From: JAQBDA01 sp041301185
Lineage (GTDB): Bacteria > Chloroflexota > Anaerolineae > Anaerolineales > UBA4823
Direction: 5' to 3'
Assembly: GCA_041301185.1 (NCBI GenBank)
Contig: JBFYSV010000166.1
Coordinates: 1-27,493, forward strand
Length of the DNA: 27,493 nt
The notes under the pieces were generated by a model. The model was not told the DNA's origin. It saw only the letters and a list, made by a program, of their open reading frames with translations, and ran no database searches. A program made the translations under genes and the position numbers. This document shows, piece by piece, positions 15,321-22,264 of the stretch (within the stretch, counting starts at the first letter, position 1; every line of letters starts with the position of its first letter).

Positions 15321-16000
15321 CGAGTTACCAGCTCCTCCAGGTTAAAAACCGGCCCGTCCTTGCAGGCCAGCTTCCAGCTTCGCCCAATTTGCACAGCGCA
15401 CACCCCGCAATCTGCCAAGCCGCCGCAAGGCATTGGCGTCCACAACAGAGCCTGGCCTGGGCAAGATAATCGCCGCTGTCCGGTTAAACCCAGGCTATCG
15501 CCCAACTCAGCCAGCCTTTCCAGCGGTAGATCCAGCGCAAGGAAATCCGCCCACGCCAGCCCATCAGGCAAGCTGCCCAGCGGGTTGATCTCCACGGCAG
15601 AAGGCAGATCGACTACCGGTAAATCGGTGAACAGAGACACCGCCGCCCCTCGGCGCAGCGCTTGCTCTATCAAGGGTAACAGGCGAGAGGCGGTCTCCCC
15701 GAACACCGCCAAACCCAGGCGGCTTAGCCCCTGCGGCAGGTTAAAGCCCCTTCCCAGCGGGCCGCGCAAATCCAGGCTTAGCCCTGGCTCCCAACTACGG
15801 GGCAACGTAGGTGCAGCAATGAATCCGCCTTCGGCACTTGCCTCCAGGAACAGAGGCATTGGTAGCACGTCCCGTTCGTCACTGCCCAGTAGGTACGCGC
15901 CTGGGACTGGCACGGCCATCGCAGGGCAAGCGATCCAGGCAGATGCGGCACCATTGCTATCCATACGGATTTCTCTGATCCAGCCACTGTGCATGCGCAT
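15317..16000 (-). CDS. PyrK-like Fe-S protein (atypical electron-transfer subunit)
   Basis: A 227-residue protein resembling PyrK, the [2Fe-2S]/FAD subunit of type 1B dihydroorotate dehydrogenase. The C-terminus has the cluster motif: cysteines at about 192, 198, 201 and 213 (PCGGLADCGVCAVQ, then ACKDGPVFNLEEL), close to PyrK's own CKDGPVF ending. LDLRGPLGRGFNLP matches the PyrK GPLGNGF segment. The usual FAD-binding RPFS-type motif is not visible in the N-terminal half, and the pyridine-nucleotide part looks reduced. It is the first gene of the PyrK-like/PIG-L/PyrD-like run. The start is the first ATG after an in-frame stop; ATGs at 15994 and 15964 are alternatives, none with a good ribosome-binding site. 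Confidence 0.75.
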   Translation of the reverse strand: MRMHSGWIREIRMDSNGAASAWIACPAMAVPVPGAYLLGSDERDVLPMPLFLEASAEGGFIAAPTLPRSWEPGLSLDLRGPLGRGFNLPQGLSRLGLAVFGETASRLLPLIEQALRRGAAVSLFTDLPVVDLPSAVEINPLGSLPDGLAWADFLALDLPLERLAELGDSLGLTGQRRLSCPGQALLWTPMPCGGLADCGVCAVQIGRSWKLACKDGPVFNLEELVTR

Positions 16001-16039
16001 GGCGGGATGGTATCACAAATCGCCTCCCCCGACAACAGC

Positions 16040-16069
16040 CTGACCGTTGCCGAGCAATCGCTCTATAAT
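16040..16069 (+). promoter_or_regulatory. Promoter of the band-7/selD/ggt operon
   Basis: CTGACC (16040-16045) and a perfect TATAAT (16064-16069) are 18 bases apart. A second TATAAT at 16087-16092 lacks a good -35 but could be an alternative start. The gene's Shine-Dalgarno AAGGAGGG follows further down. Confidence 0.45.
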
Positions 16070-16125
16070 GCCTCTGCCAGTTACGGTATAATCATCAAGT
16101 TGTCTATTTTGCCAAGGAGGGTTCA

Positions 16126-17205
16126 ATGAACTTCGCTAATTTACTTCAAGGATTTGTCGCCTTGCTCTGGGTGGTCGTCGTCATCCTGATCGTGCTGGCT
16201 GTGCTGCGCGCCTCGCGCCGGCAGAAAGTCGGCGTCATCTCCACCGCAATCCTGGTCACCGCGATTGCAGCCGTCATTCTGACCACCGTCAGCGCCGGGC
16301 TGGTGTTCATCCAACCCGAAGAGCGCGGCGTGGTGATCTCCGCCCTGGCTCCCAAGGGATACCGGGAAGAGGCCTTGCAGCCGGGTCTGCGCTGGATTAT
16401 CCCCTATTTTGAGAATGTGGTAGTTTATCCAATCTCCCGGCAGAACTACACCATGTCGATCGCCCCCCTGGAGGGTCAGATGCAAGGGGATGACTCGGTA
16501 GCAGCCCGCACCTCTGACGGGCAGGAGATCTTCCTGGATGCCTCGATTATCTACGCCATCGATCCCGAACAAGTCGTCGATGTGCACATCGTCTGGCAGA
16601 ACCGTTTTACCGACGAGCTGATCCGCCCGTTAACTCGCGGGATCATCCGGGATGCTGTCTCCCAGTATCGGGTCGAGGAGGTCTACAGCACCCTGCGCGC
16701 CGAAATGGCGGAAACAATCACCACCCAATTGAAGAAAAAGCTGGATGAAAACGGGCTGATCTTGACTAATTTTATCTTGCGTAACATTACCTTCTCGCCC
16801 GAGTACGCCGCCTCGGTGGAGCAGAAACAGATCGCCGAGCAGCTGGCCCAACAAGCAAAGTTTGTCGTTGAACAACGCAAGCAGGAGGCTGAGCAGGCCC
16901 GCCAGTCCGCCCAGGGGCTGGCTGATGCCGTGGTGATCCGGGCGGAGGGCGATGCTGAAGCGCGTCTCATCGCTGCTGAAGCAGAGTCTAAAGCCCTGGA
17001 TTTGATCGCCCAGGCACTAGCGGACAAACCCGAGCTGCTCACCTACCAGTACATCACCAAGCTCGCTCCCGGTGTCCAGGTGATGCTGGTACCGAACAAT
17101 GCCCCGTACTTGCTGCCATTGCCGACCCTGGAATCGGCTAACCCGGTTCTTCCTACGACTTTGCCGGCCCCCCAGCCTACTGCCGAACCAACAACTACCC
17201 CCTAA
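16126..17205 (+). CDS. SPFH/band-7 (prohibitin-like) membrane protein
   Basis: A 359-residue membrane-anchored SPFH protein; such proteins form large oligomeric rings that organise membrane microdomains or modulate membrane proteases. Two hydrophobic segments (about residues 8-28 and 36-62) precede the band-7 domain (IQPEERGVVISALAPKGYREEALQPGLRWIIPYFENVVVYPI). A long charged, Ala/Gln/Glu-rich coiled coil (EQKQIAEQLAQQAKFVVEQ onward) follows, then a Pro/Thr-rich tail. The start is fixed by AAGGAGGG 6 bases upstream. selD begins 10 bases after the stop, so the two are cotranscribed; a functional link is not obvious. Confidence 0.93.
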   Translation: MNFANLLQGFVALLWVVVVILIVLAVLRASRRQKVGVISTAILVTAIAAVILTTVSAGLVFIQPEERGVVISALAPKGYREEALQPGLRWIIPYFENVVVYPISRQNYTMSIAPLEGQMQGDDSVAARTSDGQEIFLDASIIYAIDPEQVVDVHIVWQNRFTDELIRPLTRGIIRDAVSQYRVEEVYSTLRAEMAETITTQLKKKLDENGLILTNFILRNITFSPEYAASVEQKQIAEQLAQQAKFVVEQRKQEAEQARQSAQGLADAVVIRAEGDAEARLIAAEAESKALDLIAQALADKPELLTYQYITKLAPGVQVMLVPNNAPYLLPLPTLESANPVLPTTLPAPQPTAEPTTTP

Positions 17206-17215
17206 GGAATTTCGT

Positions 17216-18277
17216 ATGCTTGCATCATCCGGCAAACAAATCCGCCTGACCAGCCTGTCGAACTGTGCGGGTTGAGCGTCCAAGCTAAGCGCAGAAGCGC
17301 TGGCGCAGGTCCTGCGCCCAATCAAGGGATTATTCAATTCCGAGGATTACCCGGACCTGCTGGTCGGGCTGGGTGAGCCAGATGACGCGGCTGTCTGGCG
17401 CCTGGACGAGGATCACGCCCTGGTGGTGACCACGGATTTCTTCACGCCGGTGGTAGATGACCCCTACGATTACGGTGCGATTGCGGCTGCCAATGCCCTT
17501 TCGGACATCTATGCCATGGGCGGCAGCCCCTTCCTGGCATTGAATGTGGCTGCCCTTCCGCCTGATCTGCCGGCAGATTTCCTGGCGGAAATCCTGCGGG
17601 GTGGCGCAGAGAAAGCCCGCCAGGCTGGGGTTGTGGTCGCAGGGGGCCATACCATCCAGGATAAAGAGCCAAAATACGGTCTGATTGTGGTGGGATTCGC
17701 TGACCCGAGGCGCATGCTCACCAAGAGTGGTGCCAGCCCGGGAGACCAGCTGGTGATCACCAAGCCGCTCGGCTTCGGCACCACCACCACTGCGATTAAA
17801 CGCGACCTGGCGGACCCGGCGGATGTCGACGAAGTAGTCGATTGGATGAAGCGTCTGAACAAAACTGCCGCAGAGCTGGCGGTGAAGAACGAATTGCGCG
17901 GCGCCACAGATGTCACCGGTTTCAGCTTGTTGGGACATGCCTGGGAGATGGCAGAAGCCTCCGGAGTGGGTTTGCGTTTCTACTTCGACCGCATCCCTTT
18001 CACCCGTGGCGCCAAGCGCTACGCCCAGGATTGGATCTTTCCCGGCGGTTCATCGGATAATCGCCTGTACTTTGGCGAACACGTTCATTTTCCTCCTGAG
18101 TTTGATGAAGCCTGGCAGATGCTGCTGTTCGACGCCCAGACCAGCGGAGGCTTGCTCCTGTCCGTCCCATCAGGAAAGCTCGGCTCATTCCTACAGCAAG
18201 CGGCTGCTCTAGAACAGCCGGCATGGGTAATCGGGGAAGTAACCGCTGGGGATAATATCCAGGTGCTGGAATCATGA
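17216..18277 (+). CDS. selD: Selenophosphate synthetase, itself a selenoprotein (Sec20)
   Basis: SelD makes selenophosphate from selenide and ATP, the selenium donor for Sec-tRNA. The 353-residue product has TGA at 17273-17275 as codon 20 in NCAGUASKL, exactly where SelD proteins have Cys or Sec; downstream the frame reads SELD signatures VGLGEPDDAAVWRL, TTDFFTPVVDDPYDYG, NALSDIYAMGG and GGHTIQD. The ATG at 17216 follows AGGA by 8 bases and the band-7 stop by 10; a conventional caller would start at 17423 and lose the catalytic N-terminus. A hairpin 8-30 bases after the UGA is a candidate SECIS. The stop overlaps the ggt ATG (ATGA). Presence of Sec in SelD implies SelA, SelB and tRNA-Sec elsewhere in the genome. 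Confidence 0.95.
17284..17304 (+). promoter_or_regulatory. SECIS-like hairpin of selD
   Basis: AGCGC (17288-17292) pairs with GCGCT (17297-17301) around an AGAA loop; GCT (17284-17286) pairs with GGC (17302-17304), leaving A17287 bulged. The loop lies 17 bases after the UGA. A bulged base in the stem and a G in the loop fit the loose bacterial SECIS consensus; it is weaker than the selW-like element. Confidence 0.5.
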
Positions 18278-19896
18278 GTTCGTTTGAATTTAATTCTCGC
18301 CGCTCGCCGGTTTTCGGGCAGCGCGGGATGGTTGCTGCGTCGCAACCCCTGGCAGTTGCTGCCGGCCTGGAAATCCTGGCTCAGGGCGGCAATGCCGCCG
18401 ATGCAGCCATCGCCACAGCAGCCGCATTGAACGTTACTGAACCGACCTCAACCGGCATCGGCGGCGATTGTTTTGCGCTCTACTACCAGGCTGGCACCTG
18501 CCGGGTCTTCGCATTGAACGGCTCCGGTCGCGCCCCATCTGCCCTCACCCTGGAGCGCCTGGAGCGTGAGGGCTATAGCGACGAGCTTCCCCCTTTTCAC
18601 CCCTACACCATCACCGTCCCTGGTGCGTGTGCAGGCTGGTTTGACCTGATAACACGTTTCGGGCGGCTGCCGATGAGCGCAATCCTGCAGCCTGCCATCC
18701 GCCTGGCAGAGAACGGTTTTCCCGTATCCCCGGTTACTTCCTTCTTCTGGCAACGCGCCGCCAGCCGCCAGCTGGCAACAGCCCCCGGCGGGGGAGAATT
18801 GACCCTAAACGGGCGCGGACCACTTCCCGGGGAAATCTTTCGCAACCCGGGTCTGGCACGAACCCTGAGCGCCATTGCCGAGAGAGGCAAAGATGAGTTT
18901 TACCAGGGAGCCATTGCTGAAGCAATTGCCATCACAATCCAGGCTGCTGGCGGCTGCCTGGGCTTAAAAGATCTGGCTGCTCATCACAGCACCTGGGAAG
19001 AACCAATCAGCACCACCTATCGCGGCAAGACCATCTGGGAATGCCCGCCCAACGGGCAAGGGTTGGCAGCCCTGCTAGGTCTAAATATCCTGGAAAGCTT
19101 TGATCTAAGCGCCCTGGCGCCGTTATCCGCCCGGCGCCTGCACCTGGAAATCGAAGCCATGCGGCTGGCATTTGCTGATACGCGCTGGTATGTTGCCGAC
19201 CCGGCCTTCAACCCCGCTCCGTTGGATGGGTTACTCTCCAAAGATTATGCCGCCGAACAGGCCAGGCGAATTGATCTCCAGCGCGCCAGCCCGGACCGGC
19301 AGTACGGTGTTCCGGTTGCATCTTCCGACACGGTGTACCTGAGCGTTGTTGATGGGGAAGGCAATGCCTGCTCGTTTATCAACAGCAATTACATGGGCTT
19401 TGGCACCGGGATCGTGCCGCCTGGCTGGGGGTTCAGCCTGCAGAATCGCGGCCATAACTTCAGCCTCGACCCTCAGCACCCCAACGCGTTGGTGCCGGGA
19501 AAACGCCCGTACCACACCATCATTCCTGCAATGGCTACGCACCCCGGGGGAGAGCTATATGCCAGCTTCGGCGTGATGGGGGGTTTCATGCAACCCCAGG
19601 GTCATTTACAGGTGATGGTCGCCATGCTCGATGATAACCTGGATCCACAGGCTGCCTTAGATCAGCCGCGCTTCTGCATTGAAGACGGCACGGCAGGTGG
19701 GCGGATTGCCCTGGAAGAAAGCCTCCCGCCTGAAACCATCGCTGAGCTGATAAAGATGGGGCAAGAGACGTACCTCGTCAACGGATACGAGCGGGCAGTC
19801 TTTGGGCGCGGCCAGATCATCCAACGCGATTACCAGACTGGTGTGCTCTATGCAGGCAGTGACCCGCGCGCCGATGGCTGTGCAATGACCCTCTAA
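18274..19896 (+). CDS. ggt: Gamma-glutamyltransferase family protein
   Basis: A 540-residue Ntn-hydrolase that splits gamma-glutamyl bonds (glutathione and related compounds). Self-cleavage would occur before the catalytic threonine, residue 353 in SSDTVYLSVVDGEGN; the usual second Thr is replaced by Val. The N-terminal part has AQGGNAADAAIATAAALNVTEPTSTGIGGDCF, the family's glycine-rich signature, and the small subunit has GFGTGIVPPGWGFSLQNRGHNFS. No signal peptide is visible, so it may be cytosolic or belong to the GGT-like acylase branch. The ATG overlaps the selD stop. Its end lies 7 bp from the convergent cation-exchanger gene, with no separate terminator seen. Confidence 0.92.
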   Translation: MSSFEFNSRRSPVFGQRGMVAASQPLAVAAGLEILAQGGNAADAAIATAAALNVTEPTSTGIGGDCFALYYQAGTCRVFALNGSGRAPSALTLERLEREGYSDELPPFHPYTITVPGACAGWFDLITRFGRLPMSAILQPAIRLAENGFPVSPVTSFFWQRAASRQLATAPGGGELTLNGRGPLPGEIFRNPGLARTLSAIAERGKDEFYQGAIAEAIAITIQAAGGCLGLKDLAAHHSTWEEPISTTYRGKTIWECPPNGQGLAALLGLNILESFDLSALAPLSARRLHLEIEAMRLAFADTRWYVADPAFNPAPLDGLLSKDYAAEQARRIDLQRASPDRQYGVPVASSDTVYLSVVDGEGNACSFINSNYMGFGTGIVPPGWGFSLQNRGHNFSLDPQHPNALVPGKRPYHTIIPAMATHPGGELYASFGVMGGFMQPQGHLQVMVAMLDDNLDPQAALDQPRFCIEDGTAGGRIALEESLPPETIAELIKMGQETYLVNGYERAVFGRGQIIQRDYQTGVLYAGSDPRADGCAMTL

Positions 19897-19903
19897 ATAC
19901 CGC

Positions 19904-20887
19904 TTAAACTCCGATCCCCCGGGCATAAATAAACCACATCCCCAGGAAGTAGACGACCACGATCACCAGGGCATCCACTTCAAAGAACAGCAGGCGCCGC
20001 TCTACCCGTGCAATATTCCCGATCAATCCCAGGCAGGTTAGAACCAACCCAATCAACCCGATGATGGCAAAATTCGGGTCGATCTCGGCTATAAAATGAC
20101 CTTGAAAATAGAGGACATCTGTAAGACCCAGGGCAAACATATTGAAGAGGTTACTCCCAAACAGGTTGCCCACTGCCAGGTCAAACGCCCCGATCCGCAA
20201 AGCAGCTATGGTGGCTACCATCTCGGGAAGCGAGGTGACAATTGCCAGTAGCGTCGCACCAACAAATCCAGCACTCAGACCGGTGATTGTCCCGATCTCA
20301 TCCGCGCTGCGCACCAGGTACGGCGTCACTATTACCAGTCCAGCCGTAGCCAGCCCAAATCCGAGTAAAGCGCGCCGCAAGCTGGGAACCCCTGTTTCCT
20401 CAACAATGGTCTCTGGCTGGGGAGAACCGCCCTGGCTTTGAATCATCCGTACGCCCACCACGTATACCAAGACAATCACCAGGCTCTCATAACCTACCCA
20501 ACCAATGCTGCCATTAAGATCCGCCATGATAAAGAAAACCACCAGACCGATCAACAGAATCGCCAGGCCTGCTGTCAGGGCGTGGCGCATGGCAACCGCC
20601 CGCAATACCCGCGCTTGCTGTCCCAATAGATCCAAGATCGCCAGCAAAAGCATATTGAACATATTGCTTCCCAGCATGCTGCCAGCTGCCAGGTTAGGCG
20701 CAGCAATTGCCAGGGCGTTCAGCGCAGCCAGCAGTTCCGGCAAAGATGTAGCCCCTGCCATGAGCAGGGTGCCGACGAACATTCCGCTCAATCCAGTGCG
20801 TACGGCAATGACATCACCATATTCAGCCAGCTTGATCGCTGCAAAGACCACCAGGGCGGCACTGAGGATAAATTGTATCCAGATCAT
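19904..20887 (-). CDS. CaCA-family Na+/Ca2+ exchanger (YrbG-like)
   Basis: A 327-residue integral membrane antiporter of the CaCA superfamily with about ten hydrophobic segments in two inverted halves. Each half carries the cation-binding alpha-repeat: MAGATSLPELLAAL with GSMLGSNMFNMLLLA, and LLAIVTSLPEMVATI with GNLFGSNLFNMFALG. A hydrophilic loop in the middle (SQGGSPQPETIVEETG) separates them. The ATG at 20887 is preferred because AGGGG lies 8 bases upstream; an ATG at 20905 would overlap the stop of the PII-like gene by ATGA. It is the last gene of the minus-strand run and lies next to a PII-like protein that could regulate it. Confidence 0.9.
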   Translation of the reverse strand: MIWIQFILSAALVVFAAIKLAEYGDVIAVRTGLSGMFVGTLLMAGATSLPELLAALNALAIAAPNLAAGSMLGSNMFNMLLLAILDLLGQQARVLRAVAMRHALTAGLAILLIGLVVFFIMADLNGSIGWVGYESLVIVLVYVVGVRMIQSQGGSPQPETIVEETGVPSLRRALLGFGLATAGLVIVTPYLVRSADEIGTITGLSAGFVGATLLAIVTSLPEMVATIAALRIGAFDLAVGNLFGSNLFNMFALGLTDVLYFQGHFIAEIDPNFAIIGLIGLVLTCLGLIGNIARVERRLLFFEVDALVIVVVYFLGMWFIYARGIGV

Positions 20888-20901
20888 AAGATCCGCCCCT
20901 G

Positions 20902-21249
20902 TCATCCGGCTGCTGGCACGCCTTTGACCACCGAGAGGGGCCAGGCGGCCAGGACGCCCGTATTCGCTTGATTCAAATCCCCTACCACCGCTTCGGCAGC
21001 CTCCAGGCACCTCGTCACCACGCTCTCATCCGGCACAATGGTGAACAAAGTGTAGTGACTTTCCTCGTCGCTGGTAATCAGGCGGTTGATGCCCGCCATC
21101 AAACTTGTCCCGACCAGCTTAGCTTGCCTGCGACGGTTGATACCCGTGCTTTCTATAATCGTTGCCCCGCCGATCCCAGCAGCCTCCCAGGCATTCAGCA
21201 CCTCATCCAGCCGGCCTGGGTCATCCAGAACAAACATGACCATATACAT
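20902..21249 (-). CDS. PII-like small regulatory protein
   Basis: A 115-residue protein with the beta-alpha-beta layout of GlnB/PII-like proteins: MYMVMFVLDDPGRLDEVLNAWEAAGIGG, a T-loop-like linker (STGINRRRQAKLVG), and a second half SHYTLFTIVPDESVVTRCLEAAEAVVGDL. Classical PII signatures are missing, so the effector and partner are unknown. The start is supported by GGAGG 9 bases upstream. The stop overlaps or lies 14 bases before the start of the cation exchanger, which suggests control of that transporter, as PII-like proteins often accompany membrane transporters. Confidence 0.65.
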   Translation of the reverse strand: MYMVMFVLDDPGRLDEVLNAWEAAGIGGATIIESTGINRRRQAKLVGTSLMAGINRLITSDEESHYTLFTIVPDESVVTRCLEAAEAVVGDLNQANTGVLAAWPLSVVKGVPAAG

Positions 21250-21287
21250 ATCGGATATCCTCCTCTAATCCACTGTCAATGAATTTT

Positions 21288-21330
21288 AAATAAAAGCAGG
21301 GCATCATCACCTTGCGATGAAGCGCCCTGC
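21288..21330 (-). terminator. Rho-independent terminator downstream of the NifU-like gene
   Basis: On the minus strand GCAGGGC (21330-21324) pairs with GCCCTGC (21302-21296), with an inner TCATC/GATGA helix, followed by TTTTATTT (21295-21288). It lies 22 bases after the NifU-like stop and would separate that gene from the PII-like gene. Confidence 0.8.
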
Positions 21331-21351
21331 ACAATGGAAGATTACAAATAA

Positions 21352-21606
21352 TTATGCGACGTCTTCTACGCGCTCGATCTCCGGGAAGAATTGGCGGACA
21401 GTCCCCTCCACCCACCCGTGCAGGGTGCTGGGCAAGAGCGGGCACCCCAGGCAAGCCCCACCCAGGTGTACTTTCAGCACGTTTCCCTCTAGCGCAACCA
21501 TTTCTACAGAGCCGCCATGGAAATGCTCAATATAGGCGCTGATTCTTTCCAATAATGCCCTTACTTGTTCTTCTTTGCTAGATTCGTTAAGATTAGGGGC
21601 GACCAT
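21352..21606 (-). CDS. NifU-like C-terminal domain protein (Nfu-type Fe-S scaffold)
   Basis: An 84-residue protein consisting of a single NifU C-terminal domain, a scaffold for Fe-S cluster assembly or delivery. The cluster-binding CxxC is Cys52 and Cys55 in HLGGACLGCPLLPSTLHGWVE, and the preceding EHFHGGSVEMVALEGNVLKV is typical. The start is fixed by AAGGAGGTG, which lies in the last codons of the upstream cyclic-nucleotide-binding-domain gene 2 bases away, so the two are cotranscribed and coupled. A terminator follows. Confidence 0.92.
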   Translation of the reverse strand: MVAPNLNESSKEEQVRALLERISAYIEHFHGGSVEMVALEGNVLKVHLGGACLGCPLLPSTLHGWVEGTVRQFFPEIERVEDVA

Positions 21607-21608
21607 GA

Positions 21609-22094
21609 TTACACCTCCTTTACACTGGGCAGTCCATTATACAAACCCTGCTTCAACAAGCCGATGACCTGTTCGTAGGTGTGGTGTAATCGTTCTGCAA
21701 TCACCCACGCTAGCCGGTCCAGGATAAGTATACCTGTTTCCGGGTAATCCTCGCATAAATGTCGCAGATCTCTTCCCCGTACACGTAACATCCGGGTGTA
21801 ATCCGAACAGATTGCCTCAGAAGTGTATTGGCGATTCCCCAATACCGCCGACCACCCGACCACTCCACCGGAACGAACTCTAGCGATGGGCATGCTGGGA
21901 CCATCTTCCGGCTTATAGTGGATGGTCACTTCCCCACTGATGACCAGATACAAGTATTCCGCCGGATCACCCTGCTCGAAAAGCACACTACCCGTGTGAC
22001 GTTCACACGGGATAAACATAGGCTTAATTAACCCTACCTGAGCAGTGTTGAGATCCTGAAAAAAGGGCAGCTCTTCAAAAACGTCGCCTGACAT
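21609..22094 (-). CDS. Cyclic-nucleotide-binding-domain protein without DNA-binding domain
   Basis: A 161-residue protein made of one Crp-type sensor domain: FFQDLNTAQVGLIKPMFIP, LFEQGDPAEYLYLVISGEVTIHY and VRSGGVVGWSAVLGNRQYTSEAICS follow the cNMP beta-roll. The C-terminal helix (LDRLAWVIAERLHHTYEQVIGLL) would be the Crp dimer helix, but no helix-turn-helix follows. It may be a ligand or redox sensor acting by protein contact. The start at MSGDVFEEL is chosen because the domain begins right after it; the frame is open upstream to 22262, across the clpC terminator, so that extension is unlikely. It is coupled to the NifU-like gene. Confidence 0.8.
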   Translation of the reverse strand: MSGDVFEELPFFQDLNTAQVGLIKPMFIPCERHTGSVLFEQGDPAEYLYLVISGEVTIHYKPEDGPSMPIARVRSGGVVGWSAVLGNRQYTSEAICSDYTRMLRVRGRDLRHLCEDYPETGILILDRLAWVIAERLHHTYEQVIGLLKQGLYNGLPSVKEV

Positions 22095-22200
22095 ATAATC
22101 TTGCCTGTTTTTTGGGTACTTACAATGTAACCACACTGGATTGAATTTTATAGTGGCAAATATCCTCAAACATCTGATAAACATCACGTCATCATGTGAC

Positions 22201-22239
22201 AGAAAAGACAAGTGCCAGGCAGTGATCTGTCTGGCACTT
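22201..22239 (-). terminator. Rho-independent terminator of clpC
   Basis: AAGTGCCAG (22210-22218) pairs with CTGGCACTT (22231-22239), with four further inner pairs (GCAG/CTGT), giving 13 bp around TGAT. On the minus strand GTCTTTTCT follows. It lies about 25 bases after the clpC stop. Confidence 0.8.
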
Positions 22240-22264
22240 GATTTTCGAAAGCTTCTGCACAAAA

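Noticed and set aside
17423..18277. selD starting at 17423
   Set aside because: This would remove the glycine-rich, Sec-containing catalytic N-terminus; the frame with UGA as Sec from 17216 restores a full-length SelD with a ribosome-binding site.
22180..22200. Possible Crp-like site (TCAC/GTGA half-sites) upstream of the cyclic-nucleotide-binding-domain gene
   Set aside because: The half-sites are in the outward order and the symmetry has mismatches; not a convincing Crp/Fnr site.
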